Below, in pieces: positions 15,993 through 25,526 of a DNA stretch of 51,539 nucleotides. The stretch lies in contig NZ_RCSU01000019.1 in NCBI RefSeq assembly GCF_003991355.1, positions 1 to 51,539 on the forward strand, written 5' to 3'. The notes beneath the pieces were generated by a model that worked only from the letters and a program-made list of their open reading frames with translations, made no database searches and was not told where the DNA came from. The position numbers were made by a program, and so were the translations under genes. Numbering within the stretch: position 1 is the stretch's first letter; each line of letters opens with the position of its first letter. This DNA comes from Pseudoflavitalea rhizosphaerae (GTDB lineage Bacteria > Bacteroidota > Bacteroidia > Chitinophagales > Chitinophagaceae).

Positions 15993-16580
15993 TTGACTAC
16001 TGACCAGCTATACCAGGACCGGGAATTGTTCAGGCGCATTGCGCTTGGGGACGAAGATGCATTCCGCGTATTATTTCATACCTATAACAAAATGCTACTG
16101 CCTTTCGTGGTGAAACTGGTATCCGGTTTACATGATCCGGCGGAGATCCTCCAGGAAGTTTTTCTCCGTCTCTGGAAACACCGCGGGAAACTGGCAGATG
16201 TAGAAAATCCCAAAGCATATATTGTAAGGGTCGTTTCCAACGAAGCTACCACTTACATGCAAAAGCTGGCCCTTCAGAACAAGCTGATGGAAAAAGCCAT
16301 CAGGCAGCGTGGCCAGGACCCGCTGACTCCGGAGGAACAGATCGCACTCAAGGAAACTGCCCGAATGGTCACAGATGCCGTTGAGCGGCTCAGTCCTGCC
16401 TGTCGCCAGGTTTATATCCTCAGCAGGGAAGAACACCTGACCCTTCCGCAGATTGCTGTAAAACTGCAACTGAGTGAAAGTACTGTCAAGAACCAGCTGG
16501 TAAAGGCTTTGAAAGATATTCGCCTGTATATTCGTAAGAACGGATTATCCACTTTTTTATCCTTTCCTATTATTTTTTAA
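15993..16580 (+). CDS. ECF sigma factor of the FecI-like Bacteroidetes group
   Basis: A 195-aa sigma-70 factor. Region 2 is at about 13-80 (IALGDEDAFRVLFHTY, PAEILQEVFLRLWKHR, AYIVRVVSNEA) and region 4 at about 125-175 (LSPACRQVYILSREEHLTLPQIA, SESTVKNQLVKAL). The start is TTG at 15993; an upstream in-frame stop at 15975 leaves no ATG choice before the conserved region. It is followed by a FecR gene, an STN-type SusC, SusD and a TlpA-like gene. This is the classical arrangement in which substrate binding by the receptor releases sigma via FecR to transcribe the uptake genes. Confidence 0.93.
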   Translation: MTTDQLYQDRELFRRIALGDEDAFRVLFHTYNKMLLPFVVKLVSGLHDPAEILQEVFLRLWKHRGKLADVENPKAYIVRVVSNEATTYMQKLALQNKLMEKAIRQRGQDPLTPEEQIALKETARMVTDAVERLSPACRQVYILSREEHLTLPQIAVKLQLSESTVKNQLVKALKDIRLYIRKNGLSTFLSFPIIF

Positions 16581-16687
16581 AAAAAGTTCCGAAGGCTTTA
16601 GTCCTGAATTCAAAAAGGACAGTCTTGAAATAACAGCACCTTACCTGTCGCCCATCATCAACAACGCTTTGCCAGAAAAAAACATCA

Positions 16688-17857
16688 ATGGAGAATTCAA
16701 GGATTGTCTATTTAGTCGCCGGCTATCTCAATGATACATTGACGCAGCCGGAAACCGACGAGCTGCAGGAATTATTGCTGCAGGAGGAAGAAAGTGAAGC
16801 GGTGTCCGCAGCTTTTAACAGGATTGTGCTGAACAGCCCGCCGGCAACCGATTACAAACCTGAACAATGGGAGTTCCTGGCGAGCCGGGTGCTCGCCCAA
16901 ACGCAGGATGGTACTGATGTTCAGACCGCAGCAATCAAAAAAACGGGAAGTATCCGCCGCCTGCTTTGGACTGCTGCTGCTTCTGTGCTGATACTGGCTG
17001 GAGTGGGAACTTATTTTCTGCTGGATAATAAAAAAATGGAAACAACGGTGGCTGATGCGCAACCGGAAGATGTACTGCCTGGCAGGCAGGGAGCATTGCT
17101 AACCCTTGCAGATGGCTCACAGGTGCTGCTGGATACTATTAAAAATGGAATAGTGGCTTTACAGGGTGGCGCAATGGCTAAAGTAGTAAATGGGACCCTG
17201 CTCTATGAAGGAAATGGAAAAGAGGTAGTGTTTAACACCATGTCAACCCCGAGAGGAAGACAGTTCCAGTTGCGATTGCCGGACGGCACGCAGGTTTGGT
17301 TGAATGCTGCCAGTTCCATTCGCTATCCTACCCGCTTCACAGGAAAGGAAAGGAGGGTGGAAGTAACAGGCGAAACTTATTTTGAAGTGGCCCGCAATTC
17401 CAGATTGCCTTTCCGTGTGAGCGTGAACAATAAGGCCGATGTGGAAGTACTGGGAACAAATTTCAATATCAATTCCTACGATAATGAAAACAGTATGAAT
17501 ACCACCCTGCTCGAAGGTTCAATTCGCGTGAGGAAAGGAGCGGAGGCAGTGATCATCAAACCAGGCGAACAGGCACAGGTAAGCGATGGTATCAAAGTTG
17601 AGAAAGTAGTGGACCTGGAAAAAGTGATGGCATGGAAAAATGGATTTTTCAATTTTAATGGATTGAAGCTGGAAGAGACGATGCGCCAGATAGAAAGATG
17701 GTATGAGATCGAAGTGATCTATGAAAAAGGAGTTCCTGATGTTGATGTGGGTGGAGAAATGTCGAAAGATATTCCATTGAACAAGCTGATGTTCATTTTA
17801 GATAAGCTGGACGTGCATTACAGGATGGAAGGAAGAAAACTGATCATACTGCCATAA
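16688..17857 (+). CDS. FecR family anti-sigma/transducer protein
   Basis: A 389-aa inner-membrane protein relaying a signal from the SusC receptor to the sigma factor at 15993. A cytosolic N-terminal region (residues 1-90) precedes one transmembrane helix at about 91-112. The periplasmic FecR domain spans about 180-280 (LPDGTQVWLNAASSIRYP, VEVTGETYFEVAR, VLGTNFNINSY). A C-terminal DUF4974-type domain spans about 315-389 (FNGLKLEETMRQIERWYEIE, ending RKLIILP) and should contact the receptor STN domain. The sigma-FecR gap is 107 bases. All parts of the module are present. Confidence 0.93.
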   Translation: MENSRIVYLVAGYLNDTLTQPETDELQELLLQEEESEAVSAAFNRIVLNSPPATDYKPEQWEFLASRVLAQTQDGTDVQTAAIKKTGSIRRLLWTAAASVLILAGVGTYFLLDNKKMETTVADAQPEDVLPGRQGALLTLADGSQVLLDTIKNGIVALQGGAMAKVVNGTLLYEGNGKEVVFNTMSTPRGRQFQLRLPDGTQVWLNAASSIRYPTRFTGKERRVEVTGETYFEVARNSRLPFRVSVNNKADVEVLGTNFNINSYDNENSMNTTLLEGSIRVRKGAEAVIIKPGEQAQVSDGIKVEKVVDLEKVMAWKNGFFNFNGLKLEETMRQIERWYEIEVIYEKGVPDVDVGGEMSKDIPLNKLMFILDKLDVHYRMEGRKLIILP

Positions 17858-17939
17858 CTGCTAAACCTTGTTCTGGATTTATAGCAATCATCAACTAAAA
17901 TAAAGAAATAGAAAAAAGCCGGGCAGCTTAAAACGAAAA

Positions 17940-17963
17940 CCGGAAGTGGGCGAACACTTCCGG
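17940..17963 (+). other. Hairpin in the FecR-SusC leader
   Basis: CCGGAAGTG (17940-17948) and CACTTCCGG (17955-17963) form a perfect 9-bp stem with a six-base loop, 66 bases before the SusC start. No T-run follows, so it is not a typical terminator. It may stabilise or control the 5' end of the SusC message. Confidence 0.5.
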
Positions 17964-18029
17964 CGAATGTTAAGGCTGATCCAAATGGTGTGAGTACCAA
18001 TTCTAAACAACCAAAACTGTTCACAATTT

Positions 18030-21000
18030 ATGCAAAAAACTGCTATGGGTGGCTGGAATGCCCGGGGCCTTGCATTCCCGCTATCGGCTCAAATGCTGAG
18101 AATTATGCGTATGGTTACTTTCTTACTCTTCGCTGCTTTCCTTTCAGTGCATGCTGAAAGTCCCGCGCAGAGTATCACGATGTCTGCAAAGAACATCCCC
18201 CTGAAACAGATCTTCACCGTAATTAAGAAACAAACCGGATTTGCTGTGCTGTATAATGAGCAGGTCATTTCTTCAGCCAAACCGGTTTCCATTAGTGCAC
18301 ATGATATGCCATTGCAGGAATTCCTTGGCGCCATCCTGAAAAATCAACCTATCGAATATAGCATTCAGGGAAAAACCATCGTACTGTCCCGAAAGCCTGT
18401 ACCGGCTTCCAAAGGATACACTCCCATACTGATCAGCCAGGATGAAGAGACGCAGGCTCCGATAAAGATCCGCATCACAGATTCTACCGGGAATCCATTG
18501 GCCGGCGCTACTGTATCCGTCAGGAACAACAAACTGTCAGGGGTAACCGACGCAGAAGGTACGGTGAGCCTGAATGTAAAATCGGGAGATGTGTTGCATA
18601 TCTCTTTTATTGGTCATGATCCCAGGACGGTGATTGTAACTCCTGCGCAATATGTTGCAGGCAGGATGACGGTGAGCCTGTCGAGGACAGACAGCCAGTT
18701 GTCTGTGGTGGAAGTGTCGCTGAGTACAGGATACCAGAAGATCCCCACCTACCAGATGACAGGCGCTGCATCAGTGATGTCTGAAAAAGAATACCAGCAA
18801 CGGACAGCCGTAACCGGAAACTTCCTGGAAAGTCTGGAAGGTAAAGTGCCGGGCCTGGTGTATAACGGGCAAACCGGCGAGCTCACCATCAGGGGAGTTT
18901 CCACTTTCGATGCGGTGAAAAAACCATTGATCGTGCTGGATGGATTTCCTACGGAGATCGATCTGCGAACTATCAATCCGCTGGATATCGTATCGGTTAG
19001 TGTGCTGCGCGATGCCGCCGCCGCCTCCATTTATGGTGTTCGCGCGTCCAATGGCGTTATAGTAGTGGAAACGCGCCGTGGAAAATCCGGCAAGCCGGTC
19101 TTCAATGTTCGTGCTACACAGGCGTTTCAGCAAAAGCCGGATTTCAGCTACCTGAAATATGCTCCTGCCAGCGAGTTCGTTCAACTGCAAAAAGAAAATT
19201 TCGATATAGCAAAGACTTCTTTCCTGCTCTACGACTGGGGCTATTACAAAATGAACCCGGTGGAAGAGATCATGTTCGGTAAAACCCAATTGTCTGTATC
19301 CAATCCACTTCTTTCCGAAGAACAGGCGAATCAGAAACTGGCCGCTCTCGGTTCCTATGATAATCTCAAAGACTATGAAAGGCTTTTTTATCAGAATCGC
19401 CAAACCACCAACCTTAATGTGGATGTAAGTGGCGGCACAGACAGGAGTACGTACATGATGGGTGTGAACTATATCGCAGAAACGCCCGTGAATCGAAGGT
19501 CTGAGAATAAACAGATCATCCTCAACCTCGCCAATACTTTCAAATTCACGGATTGGTTGAGATTCGATTTCAGGGGGACCTATCTGCACCTTAAAGATTT
19601 GAGCGGCAAAACACCAGGGTATTCCGATTTCTTCCCTTATGAACGACTCACGGATGAAAATGGAAAAGCAGTGGCAGTTTCACTGGACCCTGGTCGCGAC
19701 TATATATCCCGCGCCATTACCAAAGACAAGAATGATGCACTGTTAGCCGCCGGCCTGTACGACCAGTGGTATTATCCCTACAAGGAACTGTATGGAAACA
19801 CCAACACCAACAAGGGTTCTGCAGCCCGCTTCCAGGGCAGGTTCAATGTGAAGTTCGCCAACTGGCTGAATATGGACCTGGGTGGCAATTATGAAAACCA
19901 GAGCACCATTCTGGACCAAATGCAAACAGAAGACGCTTACAATACACGCACACTGATCTCTGCCATGGCGCAGAAAGATCCCGCAACCGGCAAGGCCCTC
20001 TTCAACAATATGCCCAGGGGGAATATCCTGATGAAGACCAATCAGCGCGTAACCAACTACACTGCACGTTTGCAGTTCAACCTCAACCAAAGGTTCGGTG
20101 ACCACGATATCTCCGGTATACTCGGCATGGAAAGGAAACAAACACTCACTGAATCTTATAAGACATCTTTCTTCGGGTATGATGGACAAACGCTTATCAG
20201 CAAGCCCATCAATATGTCTGCACTGAATGCTACAACCACTTCTCCGTATGACGAACTGGGCTTTTCCATCCCCCGGTTCAGAAGCACAGATTATTTCAAC
20301 GAAAAGGAAATCGATAACAGGTTTATGTCGTACTACGGACAGGGAACTTATATCTATCGTGGCAAATATGTACTGACCGGTAGTTTCCGTATCGATCAGT
20401 CGAACCTTTTTGGCGTGGATCCGAAATACAAATACAAACCACTTTGGTCGGCCGGGGTAAACTGGCGATTGAGCGAAGAGGAATTTGCGAAAGACTGGAA
20501 CTGGGCAAAGAACCTGCAGGTGCGTGCAGCTACTGGCTTTAACGGGAATGTACCCAGCAGCAACAATGGCGCTTTCCTGATCCTCTCAACAGGCTTGAAT
20601 ACTGTGCTGAACACACCGCTTGCATATAATGATGTGCTCACTCCCGAAAATCAATCGCTGCGCTGGGAAACCACCCAGAACTACAATTTCGGTATCGACT
20701 ATACATTATGGAGTAACAGGATCTCCGGCTCTGTGGATTATTACATAAAGAAAAGCACCGATGTTTTCGGTAATCTCGATGCTGACCCTACTTCCGGTTT
20801 CAATCAGTATAATGCCAATACTGCGTCTATCCGTAACAGTGGTCTTGAATTCCTGATCAGCAGTCAACTGGTTAAGAAAAGAGGATTTGAATGGAGATTA
20901 CAGGTGACCAGCTCTTTCAATAATAACAAAGTGCTGGCTGTAAAAGCTACTGAGTACGCCAACTCTCAACTGATCACCAGCGGCGCCCTGTTTGTAAAAG

Positions 21001-21683
21001 GACTCCCCATGAATGCGCTGTACAGCTACAATTACGGTGGCCTGAACTCCATGGGCCAGCCATTCGTATACGATAGCAAAGGCAATCAGAAAATCCTTGC
21101 TTTTTATGGAAATGCACAAGTGGATGTAACCAAGGATGACCTGGTCTATAACGGTACCACCACACCGAAATATGTACTGGGTCTCAATAACCAGTTCAGC
21201 ATCGGCGCCTTCGATGTATCCTTCCTGTTCATGTATTATGGTGGTCACGTAATGAGGGTGGAGCAACCCAATCCCAATAATATCGGCTTCTTCGCCAATA
21301 ATCCGCTGGCAGGTTCTTCCAATTTCTGGCGAAAATCAGGAGATGAGAAATTCACCAATATCCCCGGTTATGTTAGGGCCAGCAGTACTGCACCCGGGTA
21401 TTATCAATCCTATGCTTTGTATGGCTACGAATATGCATCACAGTTTGTTCGCAAAGCAGATTATATCAGACTGAGAGATCTCATTGTTACTTACAATGCC
21501 AGGGGCGAATTCTTTAAAAACCTGGGATTGAATAATCCGCAGGTGCGACTCCAGGCGCAAAATCTTTTCCGTTACACATTCAGCGGTAACGATATTGATC
21601 CTGATGCTATCGACCGCGTATCCGGCACGCGCATGCTGGAAACACAGCCATTTTACAGCATTACCATTTCCACTGCTTTCTAA
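18030..21683 (+). CDS. SusC/RagA family TonB-linked outer membrane receptor with STN domain
   Basis: A 1217-aa receptor for energy-dependent import across the outer membrane. After a long signal region (cleavage near residue 43) come the STN domain (about 50-121, contacting FecR), a carboxypeptidase-regulatory-like beta-sandwich (about 145-218), the plug (about 235-350; KVPGLVYNGQTGELTIRGVS, VLRDAAAASIYGVRASNG) and a 22-strand barrel ending in the aromatic residue Phe (YSITISTAF). The STN domain plus the adjoining sigma/FecR genes indicate substrate-induced transcription. The usual VVVGYG segment is replaced by VSLSTGYQK. SusD follows 10 bases after the stop. The ligand is unknown. Confidence 0.95.
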   Translation: MQKTAMGGWNARGLAFPLSAQMLRIMRMVTFLLFAAFLSVHAESPAQSITMSAKNIPLKQIFTVIKKQTGFAVLYNEQVISSAKPVSISAHDMPLQEFLGAILKNQPIEYSIQGKTIVLSRKPVPASKGYTPILISQDEETQAPIKIRITDSTGNPLAGATVSVRNNKLSGVTDAEGTVSLNVKSGDVLHISFIGHDPRTVIVTPAQYVAGRMTVSLSRTDSQLSVVEVSLSTGYQKIPTYQMTGAASVMSEKEYQQRTAVTGNFLESLEGKVPGLVYNGQTGELTIRGVSTFDAVKKPLIVLDGFPTEIDLRTINPLDIVSVSVLRDAAAASIYGVRASNGVIVVETRRGKSGKPVFNVRATQAFQQKPDFSYLKYAPASEFVQLQKENFDIAKTSFLLYDWGYYKMNPVEEIMFGKTQLSVSNPLLSEEQANQKLAALGSYDNLKDYERLFYQNRQTTNLNVDVSGGTDRSTYMMGVNYIAETPVNRRSENKQIILNLANTFKFTDWLRFDFRGTYLHLKDLSGKTPGYSDFFPYERLTDENGKAVAVSLDPGRDYISRAITKDKNDALLAAGLYDQWYYPYKELYGNTNTNKGSAARFQGRFNVKFANWLNMDLGGNYENQSTILDQMQTEDAYNTRTLISAMAQKDPATGKALFNNMPRGNILMKTNQRVTNYTARLQFNLNQRFGDHDISGILGMERKQTLTESYKTSFFGYDGQTLISKPINMSALNATTTSPYDELGFSIPRFRSTDYFNEKEIDNRFMSYYGQGTYIYRGKYVLTGSFRIDQSNLFGVDPKYKYKPLWSAGVNWRLSEEEFAKDWNWAKNLQVRAATGFNGNVPSSNNGAFLILSTGLNTVLNTPLAYNDVLTPENQSLRWETTQNYNFGIDYTLWSNRISGSVDYYIKKSTDVFGNLDADPTSGFNQYNANTASIRNSGLEFLISSQLVKKRGFEWRLQVTSSFNNNKVLAVKATEYANSQLITSGALFVKGLPMNALYSYNYGGLNSMGQPFVYDSKGNQKILAFYGNAQVDVTKDDLVYNGTTTPKYVLGLNNQFSIGAFDVSFLFMYYGGHVMRVEQPNPNNIGFFANNPLAGSSNFWRKSGDEKFTNIPGYVRASSTAPGYYQSYALYGYEYASQFVRKADYIRLRDLIVTYNARGEFFKNLGLNNPQVRLQAQNLFRYTFSGNDIDPDAIDRVSGTRMLETQPFYSITISTAF

Positions 21684-21693
21684 AACGAATTAC

Positions 21694-23028
21694 ATGAAGA
21701 ATAATCTTTTCATAATTATACTTTTTGTGGCGGTATCCCTTACTGCATGCGATAAATACCTGGATGTAAAGCCCAAGGGACTGGTAATCCCCGAGAAACT
21801 GGCAGACTATGAAGGAATGCTGAATTCTCCCACCATGGTGCAGACCTTTCCTATCAACCTGCTCGATTTTGCTGATGATGTTTTCAATAAGATCGATGCG
21901 GTGAATCAATCACCCACAGCCAATGGTTATTATTGGAGACCGATGCTTACCATCAATGAGAAGGGAAGTCCCGATATCTGGGGGCCGGTCTATCGTTGCA
22001 TCTACGATGCCAATGTGATCATCAAAGGAGTACCGTCTGTTCCGGATGGAACAAAAGAAGAAAAAGATAAAGTGGTAGCCGAGGCAAAAGTTATCCGCGC
22101 CAACAATTACCTGGAACTGTTAACCGTCTTCGCCAAATCCTATGATCCTGCTGCTGCGGCTACAGATCCCGGTATGCCGATGGTAACAAGTATCGACGTA
22201 ACAGATGATATTCCTGCACGTTCCAGCCTGAAAGCCACGCTGGACGCTATCATTGCCGATGTGAAAGCAGCAATTGAGGTATTGCCCACTTCCAATGTGA
22301 ACAGGTATCGGGTAACGAAATACTCTGCTGCCGGATTACTTAGTCGCATCTATCTGTATATGGGCGATTTTCCCAATGCCGCCATTTACACGGATAAAGC
22401 GCTGGAAGCGCCTCACACAATTCTGGATTATAACTCCTATACAGATGATACACAGATGCCAGTTTACGATCTCAATCCTGAAGTGCTATGGCAGCGTGCT
22501 TCCGTTTCCGGTTCTCCCATATTCATGATCTATTCCGATGATCTCAAGAGTTATTTCAACAGCTCGGATATCCGGTATAGTTTCCTGACCGTTACCAATA
22601 ATGATGGACTTGGACGGGCTTCCTTACCTGGCAGGTACAGCTTTGGTATCGGATTTCCTGAAATGTACCTGGCAAAAGCGGAACTGCTGGCGAGGAACAA
22701 TCATCCCAACGAAGCGATGGATATCGTGAACATGCTCAGGAAAAAGCGCATCAAAACTACCGATTACGTTGATCAGACTGCTGCTTCCGGTGAAGATGCA
22801 CTGACTAAAGTTTTTGCAGAACGCAGGCGGGAGCTGGCATTCAGCGGACTCAGATGGTTCGACATGAAGAGGCTCGACCGTGAAGGACGAATGCCTGAAG
22901 TGAAAAGGATCAATAAAGACAATAACCAGGTGGAAGCCACGCTGGCTCCCCATAGCCCTAATTATACATTCGAGATTCCTGTGCGGGTGCAAATGTTCAA
23001 CCCCAATATGGAATTGAATCACAAGTAA
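21694..23028 (+). CDS. RagB/SusD family nutrient-uptake lipoprotein
   Basis: A 444-aa surface lipoprotein that captures substrate for the SusC encoded just upstream. The ATG at 21694 gives a lipoprotein signal ending at Cys19 (SLTAC); a longer frame overlapping SusC is rejected. SusD features are LDVKPKG after the Cys, TPR-like helices (KVIRANNYLELLTVFAKSYD, YSAAGLLSRIYLYMGD), and the C-terminal AERRRELAFSGLRWFDMKRL. It is shorter than the other three SusD proteins here (496-566 aa), which suggests a trimmed binding lobe and a smaller ligand. The gene starts 10 bases after SusC. Confidence 0.93.
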   Translation: MKNNLFIIILFVAVSLTACDKYLDVKPKGLVIPEKLADYEGMLNSPTMVQTFPINLLDFADDVFNKIDAVNQSPTANGYYWRPMLTINEKGSPDIWGPVYRCIYDANVIIKGVPSVPDGTKEEKDKVVAEAKVIRANNYLELLTVFAKSYDPAAAATDPGMPMVTSIDVTDDIPARSSLKATLDAIIADVKAAIEVLPTSNVNRYRVTKYSAAGLLSRIYLYMGDFPNAAIYTDKALEAPHTILDYNSYTDDTQMPVYDLNPEVLWQRASVSGSPIFMIYSDDLKSYFNSSDIRYSFLTVTNNDGLGRASLPGRYSFGIGFPEMYLAKAELLARNNHPNEAMDIVNMLRKKRIKTTDYVDQTAASGEDALTKVFAERRRELAFSGLRWFDMKRLDREGRMPEVKRINKDNNQVEATLAPHSPNYTFEIPVRVQMFNPNMELNHK

Positions 23029-23039
23029 AAAAGTATAAC

Positions 23040-24281
23040 ATGAAACAATCTCTGATCGCCTTACTGCTCCTGGCGAATGGCAGTCTCTTTGCACAAAAGA
23101 ATCCCTACGGACTTACCAATGATCTCCTTGATAACAAAGAAGAAACATTGGCGAAGTATATTCCTATGAACGGCAAAGAATATTTGTTTGCTGCCTATGT
23201 AATTGAACCGGATGAATTCCTGGGAAAACTGGAGGTATTTAAGAAGGATATCCAAACTTCCATCGATGCAGAACAGGATGCAACCGTGAAAGAATTGAAG
23301 TCAAAAGACCTGGATTATTATACACGCAATGTACTCAAACATTATATCCTGTATTATGGAATGGATTCAGTTGGCATGGTGAATGTAGAAAAGGTGCTGG
23401 TAGCCAAAAAAGGAGCGCCTGATTTCGGGAAAGCCATTGATTCTGCCTTCAAAAAAGTATACCTGAAAAAACTGTCGCCAGAAGAAAGAACAAAACTGGA
23501 CGAAAAAGTAATGGAAGGAGGTAACCCGGATGAAGTGGCTTTGTTCAAGCGTTCAGGTTCTTATCGTCAATGGGTGGAAGAATATATTTCAAAGCTGCGA
23601 ATGTCTAAATACAAGGCTGATACAACGCTTGGCTACGAAGGCCAGAACCTGGTAAAGCTCCGCGTGGTTCAGAAGGAGATCACTGAACCCTTCATCAAAG
23701 AATATCTCAGCTATAACCTGACCGGCCTGGTGATGAAGCTGGTGAAGAGTGAGACTGCCCGCGATGAGGCCTATCAAACTTTCATGGCAATGGTGACCAA
23801 TAGCAATGCAAAAAATGAATTGAAGCAGATCCATGAGAACAATAAAATGATGGCCTCCAATGCCACAGCTCCGGACTTTAATTATGTAAATGTAAACAAC
23901 AGGAAAGTAGCGCTGAAAGACCTTCGTGGTAAATATGTTTACATCGATGTTTGGGCAACCTGGTGCGGCCCCTGCAAAGCAGAGATCCCCTTCCTTCAGA
24001 AAGTGGAAAAAGATTACCACGATAAGAACATCAGCTTTGTCAGCCTTTCAGTGGATAGGCAATCGGATAAAGGAAAATGGGAGAAATATGTTCGCGAACA
24101 CAACCTGGGAGGCATTCAGGTGATAGCTGATAAAGATTTTGAATCGGAGTTCGTAAAGAAATTCAATATTGCCGCTATTCCGAGATTTATCCTGATAGAT
24201 CCGAAAGGAAAAATTGTTTCCGGTAATGCGCTGAGGCCTTCAGATCCTGAATTGAGGGTTCTGTTGGATAAGCTTCTGTAA
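23040..24281 (+). CDS. TlpA-like thioredoxin-fold protein, exported
   Basis: A 413-aa exported protein with a signal peptide (cleavage near residue 19, LFAQ), a helical N-terminal part of about 270 residues rich in charged repeats, and a C-terminal thioredoxin/AhpC-TSA domain (about 280-413). The redox pair is Cys309/Cys312 in WATWCGPCK, and the cis-Pro region is IAAIPRFILID. Such proteins often end SusCD operons in Chitinophagaceae and may reduce disulfides in the cell envelope. It lies 11 bases after SusD and is followed by a terminator, so it is the last gene of the sigma-FecR-SusCD locus. Confidence 0.9.
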   Translation: MKQSLIALLLLANGSLFAQKNPYGLTNDLLDNKEETLAKYIPMNGKEYLFAAYVIEPDEFLGKLEVFKKDIQTSIDAEQDATVKELKSKDLDYYTRNVLKHYILYYGMDSVGMVNVEKVLVAKKGAPDFGKAIDSAFKKVYLKKLSPEERTKLDEKVMEGGNPDEVALFKRSGSYRQWVEEYISKLRMSKYKADTTLGYEGQNLVKLRVVQKEITEPFIKEYLSYNLTGLVMKLVKSETARDEAYQTFMAMVTNSNAKNELKQIHENNKMMASNATAPDFNYVNVNNRKVALKDLRGKYVYIDVWATWCGPCKAEIPFLQKVEKDYHDKNISFVSLSVDRQSDKGKWEKYVREHNLGGIQVIADKDFESEFVKKFNIAAIPRFILIDPKGKIVSGNALRPSDPELRVLLDKLL

Positions 24282-24302
24282 TGAATAAAAAGTGTAAAAA
24301 AA

Positions 24303-24334
24303 TTCCTGCTTCAATTGGAGCAGGAGTTTTTTTA
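24303..24334 (+). terminator. Rho-independent terminator of the SusCD-TlpA operon
   Basis: TTCCTGCTT (24303-24311) pairs with GAGCAGGAG (24318-24326), with two wobble pairs, followed by TTTTTTTAT. It lies 21 bases after the TlpA-like stop and just before the convergent gene's stop at 24342. Confidence 0.85.
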
Positions 24335-24341
24335 TAGGGAT

Positions 24342-25013
24342 TTATTTCACCTGGAGGTCTTTAAGAAATTCTTTATAGCTATCGAATGTTTCGGGATCAG
24401 GGAAATTGAATTGCAGCACCAGGTAATGATTGCTGATCCTTTTGATGCCGATAAAATGGCCCATCTTATTTCCTTTCTTGTCTGTAACGCCCGTGATGTA
24501 TCCGTCGAAGACGGTGTTCCCGATCTTCACTTCGCCGGTATAGATCTCTTTGAAACTTTCGTCTGTGCATCTGAGACAGGTATAGCGCAGGAATGCATAA
24601 GTGCTGGTGTCTGTAGCTGTAGTGATGCCGAACGAAAAAGTTTTATCGGCATTGTAATCGAGCGGTTTCCTGATCACAATTCCTGAATCAGGCAATTTTG
24701 AAAAAGCGAACAGAATAGCGATAGAGTTCTTGTGGCTCCTGTTGAAATCCGAAATGGGTACACGCATCGGTTTGTTGTAGCCCATGATATGAACGAGTTT
24801 GGAACCTACTTTCACATAAGAAGGAGGGTTAGTGGCCCCGTTCATGAAATACCATCCTTTCGGGATGGGGAATTTCACACCGAGCCCTTCGCTTTTGTAA
24901 GTCCAGGAAGAATCTACATAGCCAAAGTCTACATGTGTTTGTGTGGAAACTGTTTGTCCATTTGAAGTAGTGGAAAAGGCAACCAGTAATAATATTGCCG
25001 CAAATGCTTTCAT
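24342..25013 (-). CDS. Exported hypothetical protein
   Basis: A 223-aa protein with a signal peptide (cleavage near residue 20, SNGQ). The ATG at 25013 is chosen for this; an upstream in-frame ATG at 25064 adds 17 residues before the signal. The mature protein has SEGLGVKFPIPKGWYFMNG near its start, a strand pattern reminiscent of PsbP/DUF1795-like folds, and two Cys close together (RYTCLRCTDE) that could form a disulfide or bind metal. No firm family could be named. It is monocistronic on the minus strand and convergent with the TlpA-like operon. Confidence 0.6.
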   Translation of the reverse strand: MKAFAAILLLVAFSTTSNGQTVSTQTHVDFGYVDSSWTYKSEGLGVKFPIPKGWYFMNGATNPPSYVKVGSKLVHIMGYNKPMRVPISDFNRSHKNSIAILFAFSKLPDSGIVIRKPLDYNADKTFSFGITTATDTSTYAFLRYTCLRCTDESFKEIYTGEVKIGNTVFDGYITGVTDKKGNKMGHFIGIKRISNHYLVLQFNFPDPETFDSYKEFLKDLQVK

Positions 25014-25079
25014 GTTATCAAATATAGCTACAATCATTGGCTCCTGATGAATGGATAAAACCATTTAACCTGTAATTGA

Positions 25080-25104
25080 AAAGGAGCCCCTGAGAGCTCC
25101 TTTA
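25080..25104 (-). terminator. Rho-independent terminator, probably bidirectional
   Basis: AAAGGAGC (25080-25087) and GCTCCTTT (25096-25103) form a perfect 8-bp stem with an eight-base loop. Read on the minus strand, T residues follow the stem. It ends the 101-aa hypothetical gene one base before the stem. Confidence 0.75.
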
Positions 25105-25410
25105 TTAATCTGCATGGTTTTTTCCTGATGCTTCTATAGCTAATCCTGCGCTGCGGGATAATTCACTTTCCCGTCCTGTATCACAATGGACCCATATGCT
25201 TTCATTATTGCCTTTTATCTCTTTTATCCTTAATTCGCGGATAAAGATTTCGCCTTTGGGCTTGTCTTGTTTTACAGGAATGATCTCAATTGATCTTAAA
25301 AGGTAGTAAGGCTCCGAGTGATGTAATTCGGCAATTGCTGTCATCGGAACAACAATCTCAGATCCCCTGATAGGCATGTTGAAGTCGATCCTGAATTCTT
25401 TCTTTTTCAT
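25105..25410 (-). CDS. Small hypothetical protein
   Basis: A 101-aa cytosolic protein without signal or membrane segment, starting MKKKEFRIDFNMPIRG. It has a patterned beta-strand first half (SEIVVPMTAIAELHHSEPYYLLRS in two parts) and a charged middle. The composition and a terminator directly after the stop support a real gene. I do not recognise a family. It is transcribed away from the decayed GH92 gene. Confidence 0.55.
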   Translation of the reverse strand: MKKKEFRIDFNMPIRGSEIVVPMTAIAELHHSEPYYLLRSIEIIPVKQDKPKGEIFIRELRIKEIKGNNESIWVHCDTGRESELSRSAGLAIEASGKNHAD

Positions 25411-25526
25411 ATCCTGTCTTTTTAGTTGCTGAATATTATTCCCGTCTGTTATGTCTTATTCAAAAGCTTTGCCAATAGGAGCTGAAAATGTTAAAAAAAT
25501 GTTGAGAGGATAGTGGTTCGGGCTTG

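Noticed and set aside
21595-21693. Upstream extension of the first SusD gene into SusC
   Set aside because: The ATG at 21694 gives a correct lipoprotein signal; the extension is read-through of the SusC end in another frame.
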